Position numbers and translations under genes: made by a program. From Actinomycetota bacterium (GTDB lineage Bacteria > Actinomycetota > Acidimicrobiia > Spongiisociales > ZC4RG35), in NCBI GenBank assembly GCA_022615295.1, contig JAKEHF010000099.1, positions 1 through 12,380 on the forward strand: a stretch of 12,380 nt of DNA, given 5' to 3'. The notes below the pieces were generated by a model. That model was given only the letters and a program-made list of their open reading frames with translations, had not been told where the DNA came from and ran no database searches. Below are positions 1 through 7,709 of the stretch, piece by piece. The first letter of the stretch is position 1. Every line of letters starts with the position of its first letter.

Positions 1-66
1 ACCTATCTGCGGGTTGCCACCGAGATGGGGTTGGTCATGGCCGTAGAGCTGTCGGTGGAGGGTTGA
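1..66 (+). CDS. Possible 3' end of an unidentified gene
   Basis: The first forward frame is open from the window edge to a TGA at 64-66 and would encode 21 residues ending in AVELSVEG. If real, it is the C-terminus of a gene that starts outside the window and converges on the DUF3566 gene. The fragment is too short to recognise, and an open stretch of 21 codons in high-GC DNA can occur by chance. Bases 67-158 after it hold only a short imperfect direct repeat of GGGCTGGGTTGGCGG (72 and 103) and no clear terminator. Confidence 0.2.
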   Translation, partial: TYLRVATEMGLVMAVELSVEG

Positions 67-158
67 GCAGAGGGCTGGGTTGGCGGGCCGGTTTGGCGAG
101 CGGGGCTGGGGTTGGCGGCGCTTTCTTGTACGAGTTATGTACCCCAGAGGGTGCCCTA

Positions 159-653
159 TTACCTGAGGTTGCCGATTGGGGTTTCCTCGGTGGGGATGTC
201 TGCGTGGTCCGCCGGGGTCGAGCCTCCGTTCCCGGCTCGATAGTCGGAGGGGGGGTGGAGAAGGGGGGCCGGGGCCATCATCGGGTTGAGGGTCTCCTCG
301 AGGACGACCACCTCCACACCACCGACCACGTCGGAGACCAGGTTGTAGACGATGGCGCCGGCCACCGAGAGACCCGTCATCATCACCCACCAGGTGACGC
401 TGGAGAACACCAGGAAACGGAGGAACTGCTCGGTGTTCGCGAAGGGCTGGGTCCCCTCGTCGATGAGGGTGATCTCCACCATGAACTCGGTGATACGCGC
501 AGGGATCCCGGCCCTCTCCAGGACCGACCAGAAGATCACCATGCCGAGGACCAACGCGATGCCGAGCACGGCCCAGACCAGTGCCGACACCTTGAGCACG
601 GTCCAGGGGTCGACCTTGCGGATGATGCGACGGACGCGACGGACGGTTGCCAT
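159..653 (-). CDS. DUF3566 transmembrane protein
   Basis: This 164-residue membrane protein resembles the actinobacterial DUF3566 family, whose gene usually follows gyrA. What is seen: a basic N-terminus (residues 1-14), the family-like VDPWTVLKVS segment (14-23), a first hydrophobic helix at about 19-45, a second at about 78-106, and the typical YNLVSDVVGGVEVVVLEE ending of the domain (103-120). A 44-residue polar, Pro-rich tail follows and is probably disordered. The function of the family is not established; a link to the cell envelope or division has been suggested from its neighbourhood in mycobacteria, which is inference here. It lies 73 bp downstream of gyrA on the same strand and is probably cotranscribed with it. 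The ATG at 653 has no clear Shine-Dalgarno sequence. The gap contains a short TGGGG/CCCCA inverted repeat but no U-tract. Confidence 0.85.
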   Translation of the reverse strand: MATVRRVRRIIRKVDPWTVLKVSALVWAVLGIALVLGMVIFWSVLERAGIPARITEFMVEITLIDEGTQPFANTEQFLRFLVFSSVTWWVMMTGLSVAGAIVYNLVSDVVGGVEVVVLEETLNPMMAPAPLLHPPSDYRAGNGGSTPADHADIPTEETPIGNLR

Positions 654-726
654 TGGGATCGACGACCAGTCTAAGTGGGGTCGTCCCCAAGCAAACGTCT
701 ACGACATCCGGGCGGGTTCCCGGGTC

Positions 727-3156
727 TCAGTCGAGGTCGGTGACGATGGCGGCCGCCGACAACTCGTTGCCCGCTCCGACACCAATCGCCTTGACCCCTG
801 TCGAGTCCCGCTTCTGACGGCTGATCTTCCCCACCGGAGTCCTGATCCCGACACCGGCCGACGAGATGAGGAACACCTCGTCATCGGCCTGGACGGCGAG
901 TGCGGCGACCAGGTTTCCCCGGACCCTGGTGATCTTGAAGGCCTTGACCCCGATCCCACCTCTGGTCTGTCTCCGGAACTCGCTCATCGCGGTCCGCTTC
1001 CCATACCCCCCTGCGGTGAGGAGGAGCACCTCGTCTCCCTCGACGTTGGAGACCGCGGCCACAACCTGGTCGCCCTCACGAAGACGGATCGCCCGTACCC
1101 CCTGGGTGCCCCGGCCCATGCTGCGCAGGTCCTTCTCGGCGAAACGGATCCCGTTGCCGTCACGCGTGAAGATGAGGATGTCGTTCTGACCATTGCTGGT
1201 GCGGACGGTGACCAATTCGTCACCCTCGGTGAGCTTGATGGCGACCAGGGTCTGGTTCCGTGAGTCGTACTCCCGCAACTCGGTCTTCTTCGCCTGTCCG
1301 TTCTTGGTGACCATGACCAGATAGCGGGCGGTCTCGTAGTCGCGGGTGTCGATGACGGCCTGGATCACCTCGTCCGGCCCGATCGGGAGCACCGACTGGG
1401 CGAGAACTCCCTTGGCGGTGCGCGACTGACGGGGGATGGCGTGCGCCTTGACCCTGTGCACCACACCACGGTTGGTGAAGAAGAGGAGATAGGCGTGTGC
1501 CGTGGTATGCACCATGTGACGGATCACGTCCCCGCCGGGGACCTCTGCCGCTTTCACCCCTCGGCCTCCCCTGCTCTGGGTCCGGTAGGTGGAAGCGGGG
1601 ACCGACTTGACATAACCCGAGTCGGACACGGTGACGATCAGCTCGTCATCGGCGATCAGGTCCTCGAGACTGAGGTCACCCTCATCGGGGATGATCCGGC
1701 TCCGACGCTCGTCCCCGAACTGCTCCCTTATCTGACCCAGCTCGTCCTTGATGATCGCCCAGCGCCGTTTCGGGCTGGCCAGGATCGCCTTGAGCTCCTT
1801 GATCCGGGTCGCCAGCTCGGCGAGCTCGGCACGCAGCTTGTCCACCTCGAGGGCGGTGAGCCGGCGCAGGGCCATGTCGAGGATGGCGTTGGCCTGGATC
1901 TCGCTGAGCGAGAAGTTCTCCATCAGGCTGGTCCGGGCGGCCCCGCTGTCGTTGGAGCCGCGGATGATCTTGATCATCTCGTCGATGTTGTCGACGGCCA
2001 CAACCAGACCCTCGAGGACGTGGGCCCGGGCCTCGGCCTGCTCCAGACGGAACCTGGTGCGTCGCTCCACCACCTCCATCTGGTGGTCGAGGTAGTGACC
2101 GATGAGCTCGGCCAGGCCAAGGGTGCGGGGGACACCGTCGACCAGGGCCACGACGTTGTAGCCGAAGCTGTCCTGGAGCGGGGTATTCTTGTAGAGCTGG
2201 TTGAGCACCACCTGGGGGACGGCTTCCTTGCGTAGCTCGATGACCAGCCGGGTGCCCACCCGATCGGATGATCCGTCGCGGACCTCGGCGATACCGGTGA
2301 GCTTCTTGTCGTCGACCAACTCCCGGATCTTGGTCATGATCCGCTCGATCGACACCTGATAGGGCAGCTCGGTGGCAACGATGGCGGTGCGCCCCTTGCC
2401 CAGCTCCTCGACATCGCACACTGCCCGAACCTTCACCGATCCCCGACCGGTGATCAGGGCCTCTCTCATCCCGCTCGACCCCACCAGATAGCCGCCGGTG
2501 GGGAAGTCGGGGCCCTTGACGAACTGGAGCAGCTCCTCGCTCGTGGCGTCGGGGTTGTCGATCATGTGGATCGCAGCGTCCATCACCTCCCTCAGGTTGT
2601 GGGGCGGGATGTTGGTCGCCATGCCCACCGCGATCCCCTGGGACCCGTTGACGAGGAGGTTGGGGAAGCGGGAGGGGAGGACCGTCGGCTCGGTCAGCTC
2701 CCCGTTGTAGTTGTCGGCGAAGTCGACTGTGTCCTCGTTGATCCCCTCGAGGAGGTGGCCCGAGAGTCTGGTGAGACGGCACTCGGTGTATCGAGCCGCC
2801 CCCGGCGGGTCGTCGATGGTCCCGAAGTTGCCCTGGGGGTCGATGAGGAGGTAGCGCGTCGAGAAGCCCTGGCCCATGCGCACCAGAGCGTCGTAGATCG
2901 CCTGGTCTCCGTGGGGGTGATAGTTGCCCATGACGTCGCCGACCACCTTGGCGCACTTGCGATGTGGTGTCGTCGCACCGATGTTGTTCTCGAACATCGA
3001 GTAGATGATCCGGCGCTGCACGGGTTTGAGCCCATCCCTTACGTCGGGGAGGGCCCGGGCCACGATCACCGACATGGCGTAGTCGATGAAGCTCGACTCC
3101 ATCTCGGTGGTGATCTCGATGTCGGGATGGCCCCCCGTCCGTGTCGTGTCCGTCAT
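727..3156 (-). CDS. gyrA: DNA gyrase subunit A
   Basis: GyrA is the DNA breakage-reunion subunit of the A2B2 gyrase that introduces negative supercoils ahead of replication forks. The protein has 809 residues, a normal length without a long acidic tail. The N-terminal winged-helix region contains the QRDR motif YHPHGDQAIYDALVRMGQ (79-96) and the catalytic tyrosine in AARYTE (Tyr123). The tower and coiled-coil region runs to about 490. The C-terminal beta-pinwheel begins near 500 and carries a GyrA-box, QSRGGRG (527-533), plus a weaker later copy (TRGGIG). The GyrA-box supports gyrase rather than topoisomerase IV. The residue matching E. coli Ser83 is Gln85, while the Asp87 equivalent is kept (Asp89). 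The start ATG overlaps the gyrB stop as TGATG, so the pair is translationally coupled. No strong Shine-Dalgarno sequence is seen, which fits coupling. Confidence 0.98.
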   Translation of the reverse strand: MTDTTRTGGHPDIEITTEMESSFIDYAMSVIVARALPDVRDGLKPVQRRIIYSMFENNIGATTPHRKCAKVVGDVMGNYHPHGDQAIYDALVRMGQGFSTRYLLIDPQGNFGTIDDPPGAARYTECRLTRLSGHLLEGINEDTVDFADNYNGELTEPTVLPSRFPNLLVNGSQGIAVGMATNIPPHNLREVMDAAIHMIDNPDATSEELLQFVKGPDFPTGGYLVGSSGMREALITGRGSVKVRAVCDVEELGKGRTAIVATELPYQVSIERIMTKIRELVDDKKLTGIAEVRDGSSDRVGTRLVIELRKEAVPQVVLNQLYKNTPLQDSFGYNVVALVDGVPRTLGLAELIGHYLDHQMEVVERRTRFRLEQAEARAHVLEGLVVAVDNIDEMIKIIRGSNDSGAARTSLMENFSLSEIQANAILDMALRRLTALEVDKLRAELAELATRIKELKAILASPKRRWAIIKDELGQIREQFGDERRSRIIPDEGDLSLEDLIADDELIVTVSDSGYVKSVPASTYRTQSRGGRGVKAAEVPGGDVIRHMVHTTAHAYLLFFTNRGVVHRVKAHAIPRQSRTAKGVLAQSVLPIGPDEVIQAVIDTRDYETARYLVMVTKNGQAKKTELREYDSRNQTLVAIKLTEGDELVTVRTSNGQNDILIFTRDGNGIRFAEKDLRSMGRGTQGVRAIRLREGDQVVAAVSNVEGDEVLLLTAGGYGKRTAMSEFRRQTRGGIGVKAFKITRVRGNLVAALAVQADDEVFLISSAGVGIRTPVGKISRQKRDSTGVKAIGVGAGNELSAAAIVTDLD

Positions 3157-5096
3157 CAGATGTCGAGGAACCGGACGTCGCCAGCGTTCTGCTGGATGAA
3201 GTACTTGCGCGAGGGGACGTCGTCGCCCATGAGCGTCTCGAAGACCTCCTCGGCCCGGGCTGCGTCCTCCATCTCCACACGCACCAGGGTCCGGGTCTCG
3301 GGGTCCATGGTCGTGTCACGCAGCTCGGGGGCGTTCATCTCGCCGAGACCCTTGAACCGGGTCGGCTTCACCTTCGGATGCTCCTTCTGGAACTCGGCCA
3401 GCGCGGGGTCGTCCTTCAGATAGTGGACCTGGGTCCCCACCTTCACCCGGTACAGCGGGGGTTGGGCGATGTAGACGTACCCGTACTCGATGAGGGGACG
3501 CATGTGACGGAAGAACAGGGTGAGGAGGAGGGTGCGGATGTGGGCCCCGTCGACGTCGGCGTCGGCGAGCAGGACCACCTTGTGATAACGAGCCTTGGAG
3601 ATGTCGAAGTCGTCACCGACCCCGGTCCCCATCGCGGTGATGATGTCCTGGACCTCGGTGTTCTGAAGGGCTTTGGCGAGACGCGCCTTCTCCACGTTGA
3701 GGATCTTCCCCCTTATGGGGAGGATGGCCTGGGTCGTCGAGTCCCGTGCCGCCTTGGCCGGGCCTGCCGCCGACTTCCCCTCGACGATGAACAGCTCCGA
3801 CTCCCCCGGGTCGCGGCTCGAGCAGTCGGCCAGCTTGTCGGGCAGGCCACCCGATTCGAGACCGGACTTGCGCCGGGTCAGCTCACGTGCCTTGCGGGCG
3901 GCTTCACGTGCCTTGGCGGCGCCGATGCACTTCTCGACGATCCGCCGGGCCTCGGGTGAGTACTTCTCGAGCCACTCGGGGAGATGACGGTTGAGCGCCT
4001 TCTCGACAAACGAGCGGATCTCGGTGTTGCCCAGCTTGGTCTTGGTTTGTCCCTCGAACTGGGGGTCCTTCACACGCACCGAGACCACCGCGGTGAGCCC
4101 CTCCCTGACGTCCTCACCGGTGAGGTTCTCCTCCTTCTCCTTGAGGAGGTTCTTGGCCCTGGCGAAGTCGTTGATCGCCTTGGTGAGGGCCTTGCGGAAA
4201 CCCTCCTCATGGGTGCCTCCCTCGTGAGTGTTGATGTTGTTGGCGAAAGAGAGCACCGTCTCGATGTAGGAGGTTGTCCACTGCATGGCAACCTCGATCT
4301 CGGCGTCGTCGCCTTCCTCGATCAGGTCGATGATGTGGGGGTGAAGCGGATCACGCTTCGAGTTGAGATGGTTGACGAAGTCGACCAGACCCCCTCTGTA
4401 ATGGAAGACCTCCTTGCGTGTGGGTGTCTCCCTCTCGTCCACCAGGGTGATTTCCAGGCCGCGGTTGAGGAATGCCGTCTCCCGGAGGCGGGACGCCACC
4501 ACGTCGTAATCGAACCAGGTGGTCTCGGTGAACGTCGCCTTGGCAGGCCAGAAGCGGATCGTGGTCCCGGTCTTCTTCGCCTCGCGCAGTTTGCGCGGCT
4601 CCTTCGTCTTCGGCTCACCGTCGAGGAACTCCTGGACCCAGATGTGACCATCACGACGGACCTCGGCCTCGAGACGTGAGGAGAGGGCGTTGACCACCGA
4701 CACCCCGACGCCGTGGAGGCCACCCGACTTGATGTAGGCGCCCTCCTCGAACTTTCCCCCGGCATGCAGGGTGGTGAGCACGGTGGTGAGGGCCGAGCGT
4801 CTGGTCTTGGCGAGGCGTTCCACGGGGATCCCCCGACCGTCGTCGACGACCTCGACGCCACCGTCGGCGAGCAGGGTCACCGAGATCCTGGTGCAATGAC
4901 CCGCCATCGCCTCGTCGACCGAGTTGTCGACGACCTCCCAGATGAGATGGTGTAGACCCCGGGGCCCGGTCGACCCGATGTACATCCCGGGACGGCGTCG
5001 GACCGCCTCCAGACCCTCGAGGACCGTTATGTCGCTTGCCTGATAACTGTCGCGTGTGGCGGTCATGAGGTCGCTTGGGGACGGTGGTCCAACCAT
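3156..5096 (-). CDS. gyrB: DNA gyrase subunit B
   Basis: GyrB is the ATPase subunit of gyrase. The 646-residue protein has an N-terminal GHKL ATPase domain with EVVDNSVDEAMAG (54-66, catalytic Glu54, Mg-binding Asn58), DDGRGIP (85-91) and GGLHGVGVSVVNALS (125-139). The transducer domain follows, with the lysine loop in QTKTKLGN (350-357). The TOPRIM domain begins with LFIVEGKSAAGPAK (435-448) and has its metal site in DADVD (512-516). The C-terminal part includes the usual QPPLYRVK and RFKGLGEMN motifs and ends VRFLDI. Unusually, the normally invariant EGDSAGGSAK reads EGKSAAGPAK, with Lys441 in place of Asp; the catalytic Glu439 is kept. The ATG at 5096 gives a 10-residue extension before a second in-frame ATG at 5066 (MTATRDSYQASD). 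Neither has a clear Shine-Dalgarno sequence, so the start is uncertain. A candidate promoter lies about 70 bp upstream. Confidence 0.97.
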   Translation of the reverse strand: MVGPPSPSDLMTATRDSYQASDITVLEGLEAVRRRPGMYIGSTGPRGLHHLIWEVVDNSVDEAMAGHCTRISVTLLADGGVEVVDDGRGIPVERLAKTRRSALTTVLTTLHAGGKFEEGAYIKSGGLHGVGVSVVNALSSRLEAEVRRDGHIWVQEFLDGEPKTKEPRKLREAKKTGTTIRFWPAKATFTETTWFDYDVVASRLRETAFLNRGLEITLVDERETPTRKEVFHYRGGLVDFVNHLNSKRDPLHPHIIDLIEEGDDAEIEVAMQWTTSYIETVLSFANNINTHEGGTHEEGFRKALTKAINDFARAKNLLKEKEENLTGEDVREGLTAVVSVRVKDPQFEGQTKTKLGNTEIRSFVEKALNRHLPEWLEKYSPEARRIVEKCIGAAKAREAARKARELTRRKSGLESGGLPDKLADCSSRDPGESELFIVEGKSAAGPAKAARDSTTQAILPIRGKILNVEKARLAKALQNTEVQDIITAMGTGVGDDFDISKARYHKVVLLADADVDGAHIRTLLLTLFFRHMRPLIEYGYVYIAQPPLYRVKVGTQVHYLKDDPALAEFQKEHPKVKPTRFKGLGEMNAPELRDTTMDPETRTLVRVEMEDAARAEEVFETLMGDDVPSRKYFIQQNAGDVRFLDI

Positions 5097-5137
5097 GTCT
5101 GGGCGACCACACCGTTGGACGGCCGAGCTGGGGAAAT

Positions 5138-5151
5138 CCGCTGGTCAGCGG
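5138..5151. repeat. Inverted repeat in the gyrB leader
   Basis: The sequence CCGCTGGTCAGCGG is a 6-bp inverted repeat with a 2-nt centre. It sits just downstream of the predicted gyrB transcription start and 42 bp before the ATG. It could be a repressor operator or a small leader hairpin. The lack of a following U-tract argues against an intrinsic terminator for the recF-dciA transcript. The function is not known. Confidence 0.4.
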
Positions 5152-5168
5152 TAAGTTTCACATTTGTC

Positions 5169-5197
5169 ATTTTACCCTCAGACGATGCCAAGACCAA
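5169..5197 (-). promoter_or_regulatory. Candidate gyrBA promoter
   Basis: Read on the minus strand, TTGGTC (5192-5197) and TAAAAT (5169-5174) are separated by exactly 17 bp. The -10 matches TATAAT at 5 of 6 positions and the -35 matches only in its TTG. Transcription would start near 5162 and give a leader of about 65 nt that includes the inverted repeat at 5138-5151. The site lies in the only gap of more than 100 bp between dnaN and DUF3566, which fits separate control of gyrase. This is a pattern match only. Confidence 0.5.
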
Positions 5198-5220
5198 CCC
5201 AGGAACGGTCTCGGGCCGGG

Positions 5221-5523
5221 TCATCGACGACCAGGTGGGACCACCTCCACGACGGTGACGACACCCTCTCCGAACCTCTTTGCCAGAGAGTCGAGGAGCG
5301 CGGTGATGCCATAGCGGAGAAAGGCAACCAGGGAGGGCTGGGTGGCCTCGACGACGAGCGTCTTCCCCTTCACCAACACCGGGCGGGAGCGGCCCCCCCA
5401 GGGCGAGGGGGCGATGTCATCCCATTTCTGGCTCAGCTCCGCCATGACCTGGGGGTGGGCCAGACCGAGGCGGGTGAAGACCTCCTCGAGGGTGTCGGAC
5501 ACGGGCTCGAGGTCTCCACTCAC
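5221..5523 (-). CDS. DUF721 (DciA-like) protein
   Basis: This small DUF721-family protein is related to DciA, the widespread ancestral loader or partner of the replicative helicase DnaB. What is seen: an N-terminal helix (EPVSDTLEEVFTRLGL), the family Trp in LSQKWDDIAP, a beta segment GKTLVVEATQPSLVAFLRYG and a C-terminal helix containing LLDSLAKRFG. The chosen GTG at 5523 overlaps the recF stop as GTGA, a typical coupled start, and leaves 100 residues covering the full domain. An upstream GTG at 5550 would add 9 residues with no better ribosome site. Position between recF and gyrB matches other actinobacteria. Many actinobacterial homologues are longer because of N-terminal extensions, which this one lacks. 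The DciA role is inferred from family membership and context. Confidence 0.82.
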   Translation of the reverse strand: MSGDLEPVSDTLEEVFTRLGLAHPQVMAELSQKWDDIAPSPWGGRSRPVLVKGKTLVVEATQPSLVAFLRYGITALLDSLAKRFGEGVVTVVEVVPPGRR

Positions 5524-6614
5524 CGCAAGCCGTCCGGTGTCACGCCCCACACCCGGCCGCTAACGGGAAGATCCTCGCGGTGAGCCGAGGTGATCAGGGT
5601 TTGGGTTTCAGGGGGCAGACTCTTGGCCAGGGCTGCGGCCCGGTCCGAATCGAGCTCGGAGAAGACATCATCCAGGAGGAGCACCGGGTTGCCACCCGTG
5701 ATCTCGGCGATGGCCCGATGACAGGCCAGCTTGACGGCCAGGGCCATCGTCCGCTGCTCGCCCTGGCTTGCGTGGGTCCTGGCGTCGACGCCGGCAATCA
5801 GGAAGCCCGGCTCGTCACGGTGGGGGCCGACCATGGTCATCCTTCGTTCATAGTCGAGATGGTGACCGGCCTCAAGGGCCTCGCCGAGACGTTGTGTCAT
5901 CTCTGCGGCCGACCGCGAGACCAGGCTCCTGTCCCCCCAGGACGTTCGATAGGTGAACGCCACAGCCGCGGTCTCGCCGGCGATGTCCCGATAGGACCCG
6001 GCGAGGATGGGGTCGAGGACGTCCATCACCCCCACTCTTCTCGCCATGACCTTGCCACCCGCCTGGGCGAGTTTGGAGTCCCACACTGCCAGGGTGACCA
6101 CGTCCCGCCCCCCCAGTTTGAGAAAGGCATTGCGCTGCCGCAACGCCCTCTCGTACTCCATCTGGTCGAGGTACGAGGTCGGCCACAGCTGGACCGCGGT
6201 CTCGTCGAGCAGGTCCCGTCTCAGTGCCGGCCCCCGTTTGACCAGGTCCAGGTTGTCGGGGAGGAAGGCCACCACGCGAAGGACGCCAAGGAGATCGGCG
6301 CTTCGCCGTACGGCGGTCTTGTCGATCTGCACCCTCCTCCTCCCGGCCCGTCTCAACTCCATCTCAACGAGCCGCTCCCGTCCGCCCCCGACGACACCGG
6401 TCCGGATTACCGCGACGTCCGAGTCATCGTTGACCAGCGCCTCGTCGGGAACCGACCGGAGGGAGCGGAGTGTGGAGACATAGGCGATGGCCTCGAGGAG
6501 ATTGGTCTTCCCGGCGCCATTGGCGCCGATCAGGAGGTTGACGCCTTCATCCGGCCGCCACTCCAACTCCAGATACGACCTGAAGCCGGTGAGTGAGAGC
6601 CAGACGACATTCAT
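5520..6614 (-). CDS. recF: DNA replication and repair protein RecF
   Basis: RecF is an ABC-type, SMC-like ATPase that binds gapped DNA and, with RecO and RecR, promotes RecA loading at stalled forks. The 364-residue protein has the N-terminal LTGFRSY motif, Walker A GANGAGKT (30-37), the SQGEQR signature (283-288) preceded by GPHRDE (263-268), and Walker B VLLLDDVFSELD (311-322) followed by TSAHRED. Length is normal. The ATG at 6614 lies 12 bp after the dnaN stop, so both genes are probably on one transcript. The 3' end overlaps the dciA-like gene by 4 bp. gnd, which sits between dnaN and recF in some actinobacteria such as streptomycetes, is absent here. Confidence 0.97.
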   Translation of the reverse strand: MNVVWLSLTGFRSYLELEWRPDEGVNLLIGANGAGKTNLLEAIAYVSTLRSLRSVPDEALVNDDSDVAVIRTGVVGGGRERLVEMELRRAGRRRVQIDKTAVRRSADLLGVLRVVAFLPDNLDLVKRGPALRRDLLDETAVQLWPTSYLDQMEYERALRQRNAFLKLGGRDVVTLAVWDSKLAQAGGKVMARRVGVMDVLDPILAGSYRDIAGETAAVAFTYRTSWGDRSLVSRSAAEMTQRLGEALEAGHHLDYERRMTMVGPHRDEPGFLIAGVDARTHASQGEQRTMALAVKLACHRAIAEITGGNPVLLLDDVFSELDSDRAAALAKSLPPETQTLITSAHREDLPVSGRVWGVTPDGLR

Positions 6615-6626
6615 CCAGACGCCGGT

Positions 6627-7709
6627 CTATACCCTGACCGGCATGAGGAGGTAGAGAAACTCGGCGTCACTCCCGTTGTCGATGACACTCGGCTTGTACC
6701 CGTCGATCACCCGGATCCTCACCTTTTCCCCGCTGAGGGCGCTTACGCCGTCGCCGAGATACCGCGGGTTGAAGGCGATGGAGACCTCTTCGTCGACCCC
6801 CTTGTAATCACCGGCGAGATGCTCCGTCTCGGCACCCACGTCCTGCCGGCTGACCGCGACCTCGACACCCCCCTCCATGAGCTTGAGACGAACCGGGATG
6901 TGGTCCTCGGCGACCAGACTCACCCTCCCCAAAGCATCGAGCAGCTCATCCTTGTCGAGGACGACCTCGTTGGGGTAGGTGTCGGGGAGCAGCGTTTGAT
7001 ACTTGGGGAAGTTGCCGTCGATGAGACGGAGACGCAGCGACCCCCGCTCCGATGTGAAGACCGCCTCCCTCTCCCGAAGTTGGGCCGTCACCTTCGGTGC
7101 GCCGATGGTCCGGGGGAGCTCACGAAGACCCCTTGCCGGCACCAGACCGGTGCCCTCCATCCCCACCCCGGGGAGCTCTCTCTTCGCCAGCCGATAGGAG
7201 TCAGTCGCCACCAGACGGAGCCCGCTGTCCGTCGTCTCGAAAAGCACTCCGGTCAGGATGGGTCGCGCCCCATCCCCCGACGCCGCCACGGTCACCTGGT
7301 TGATCGCCTCGGCCAACGCGTCACCGTCGACCTGGACCCCCTCCCCGGCCACCTCCTCCTGAGTGGGAAAGTCCTCCACTGTGAGGGGACGCAGGGTGAA
7401 CCTGGGCCCGTTGCCCTGGATCTCGATGTCGTTGTCACTCACCCCCAGGGTCACCATCCCCGACGGCATCTTCCGCACCGCCTCTGAGAGGAGCCGGCCA
7501 GGGATGACCGCACGCCCCTCCTCGATCACCTCCACCTCGGCGTGGGTGCGCACCGTCACGTCGAGATCCGTGCCCGTCACCTTGAGGGTCTTGCCGGCCA
7601 CTTCGCAGAGAAGACCCTGGAGCACGGGCAAGGCAGTCCTGGTGCCGACCGCGCGGTTCGCCCGGGCGAGCACGTCGGCCAGGTCGTCACGCTGAGCTCG
7701 GATTCTCAC
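6627..7709 (-). CDS. dnaN: DNA polymerase III sliding clamp (beta subunit)
   Basis: DnaN forms the ring-shaped dimer that tethers DNA polymerase III and other factors to DNA. The 360-residue protein has the expected three-domain length. It starts MRIRAQRDDL, carries the clamp motif ATDSYRLAKRELP near residue 175, has the third-domain stretch IDGNFPKYQTLLP, and ends LYLLMPVRV, close to the classic MPMRL ending of the family. The start is GTG at 7709, with a modest AAAGGA about 9 nt upstream on the minus strand. The gene follows the AT-rich part of oriC directly. Its promoter may lie inside the AT-rich stretch (AATAAT-like -10 sequences), but I see no convincing -35. Confidence 0.98.
   Translation of the reverse strand: MRIRAQRDDLADVLARANRAVGTRTALPVLQGLLCEVAGKTLKVTGTDLDVTVRTHAEVEVIEEGRAVIPGRLLSEAVRKMPSGMVTLGVSDNDIEIQGNGPRFTLRPLTVEDFPTQEEVAGEGVQVDGDALAEAINQVTVAASGDGARPILTGVLFETTDSGLRLVATDSYRLAKRELPGVGMEGTGLVPARGLRELPRTIGAPKVTAQLREREAVFTSERGSLRLRLIDGNFPKYQTLLPDTYPNEVVLDKDELLDALGRVSLVAEDHIPVRLKLMEGGVEVAVSRQDVGAETEHLAGDYKGVDEEVSIAFNPRYLGDGVSALSGEKVRIRVIDGYKPSVIDNGSDAEFLYLLMPVRV

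Noticed and set aside
1..158. tRNA-Ile or tRNA-Ala, which follow gyrA in many actinobacteria
   Set aside because: I could not find a TTC-type T-loop with matching acceptor arms in this segment on either strand.
128..162. Possible terminator after the DUF3566 gene (ACCC/GGGT arms)
   Set aside because: The stem is only about 4 bp and has no U-run after it.
654..726. Promoter or terminator between gyrA and DUF3566 (TAGACT -10-like sequence, TGGGG/CCCCA arms)
   Set aside because: No acceptable -35 lies at 16-18 bp, and the 5-bp hairpin has no U-tract. Readthrough from gyrA is simpler.
1682..3319. A 545-codon open frame on the minus strand overlapping gyrA in another frame
   Set aside because: Its composition is Arg/Pro/Gly/His-rich, as expected of a shadow frame in high-GC DNA, and gyrA is unambiguous here. 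The same applies to long plus-strand frames opposite gyrA, gyrB, recF and dnaA.
5151..5166. GTTTCA-like parS half site near gyrB (AAGTTTCACATTTG)
   Set aside because: Only the left half of the palindrome is present; the GTGAAAC half is missing.
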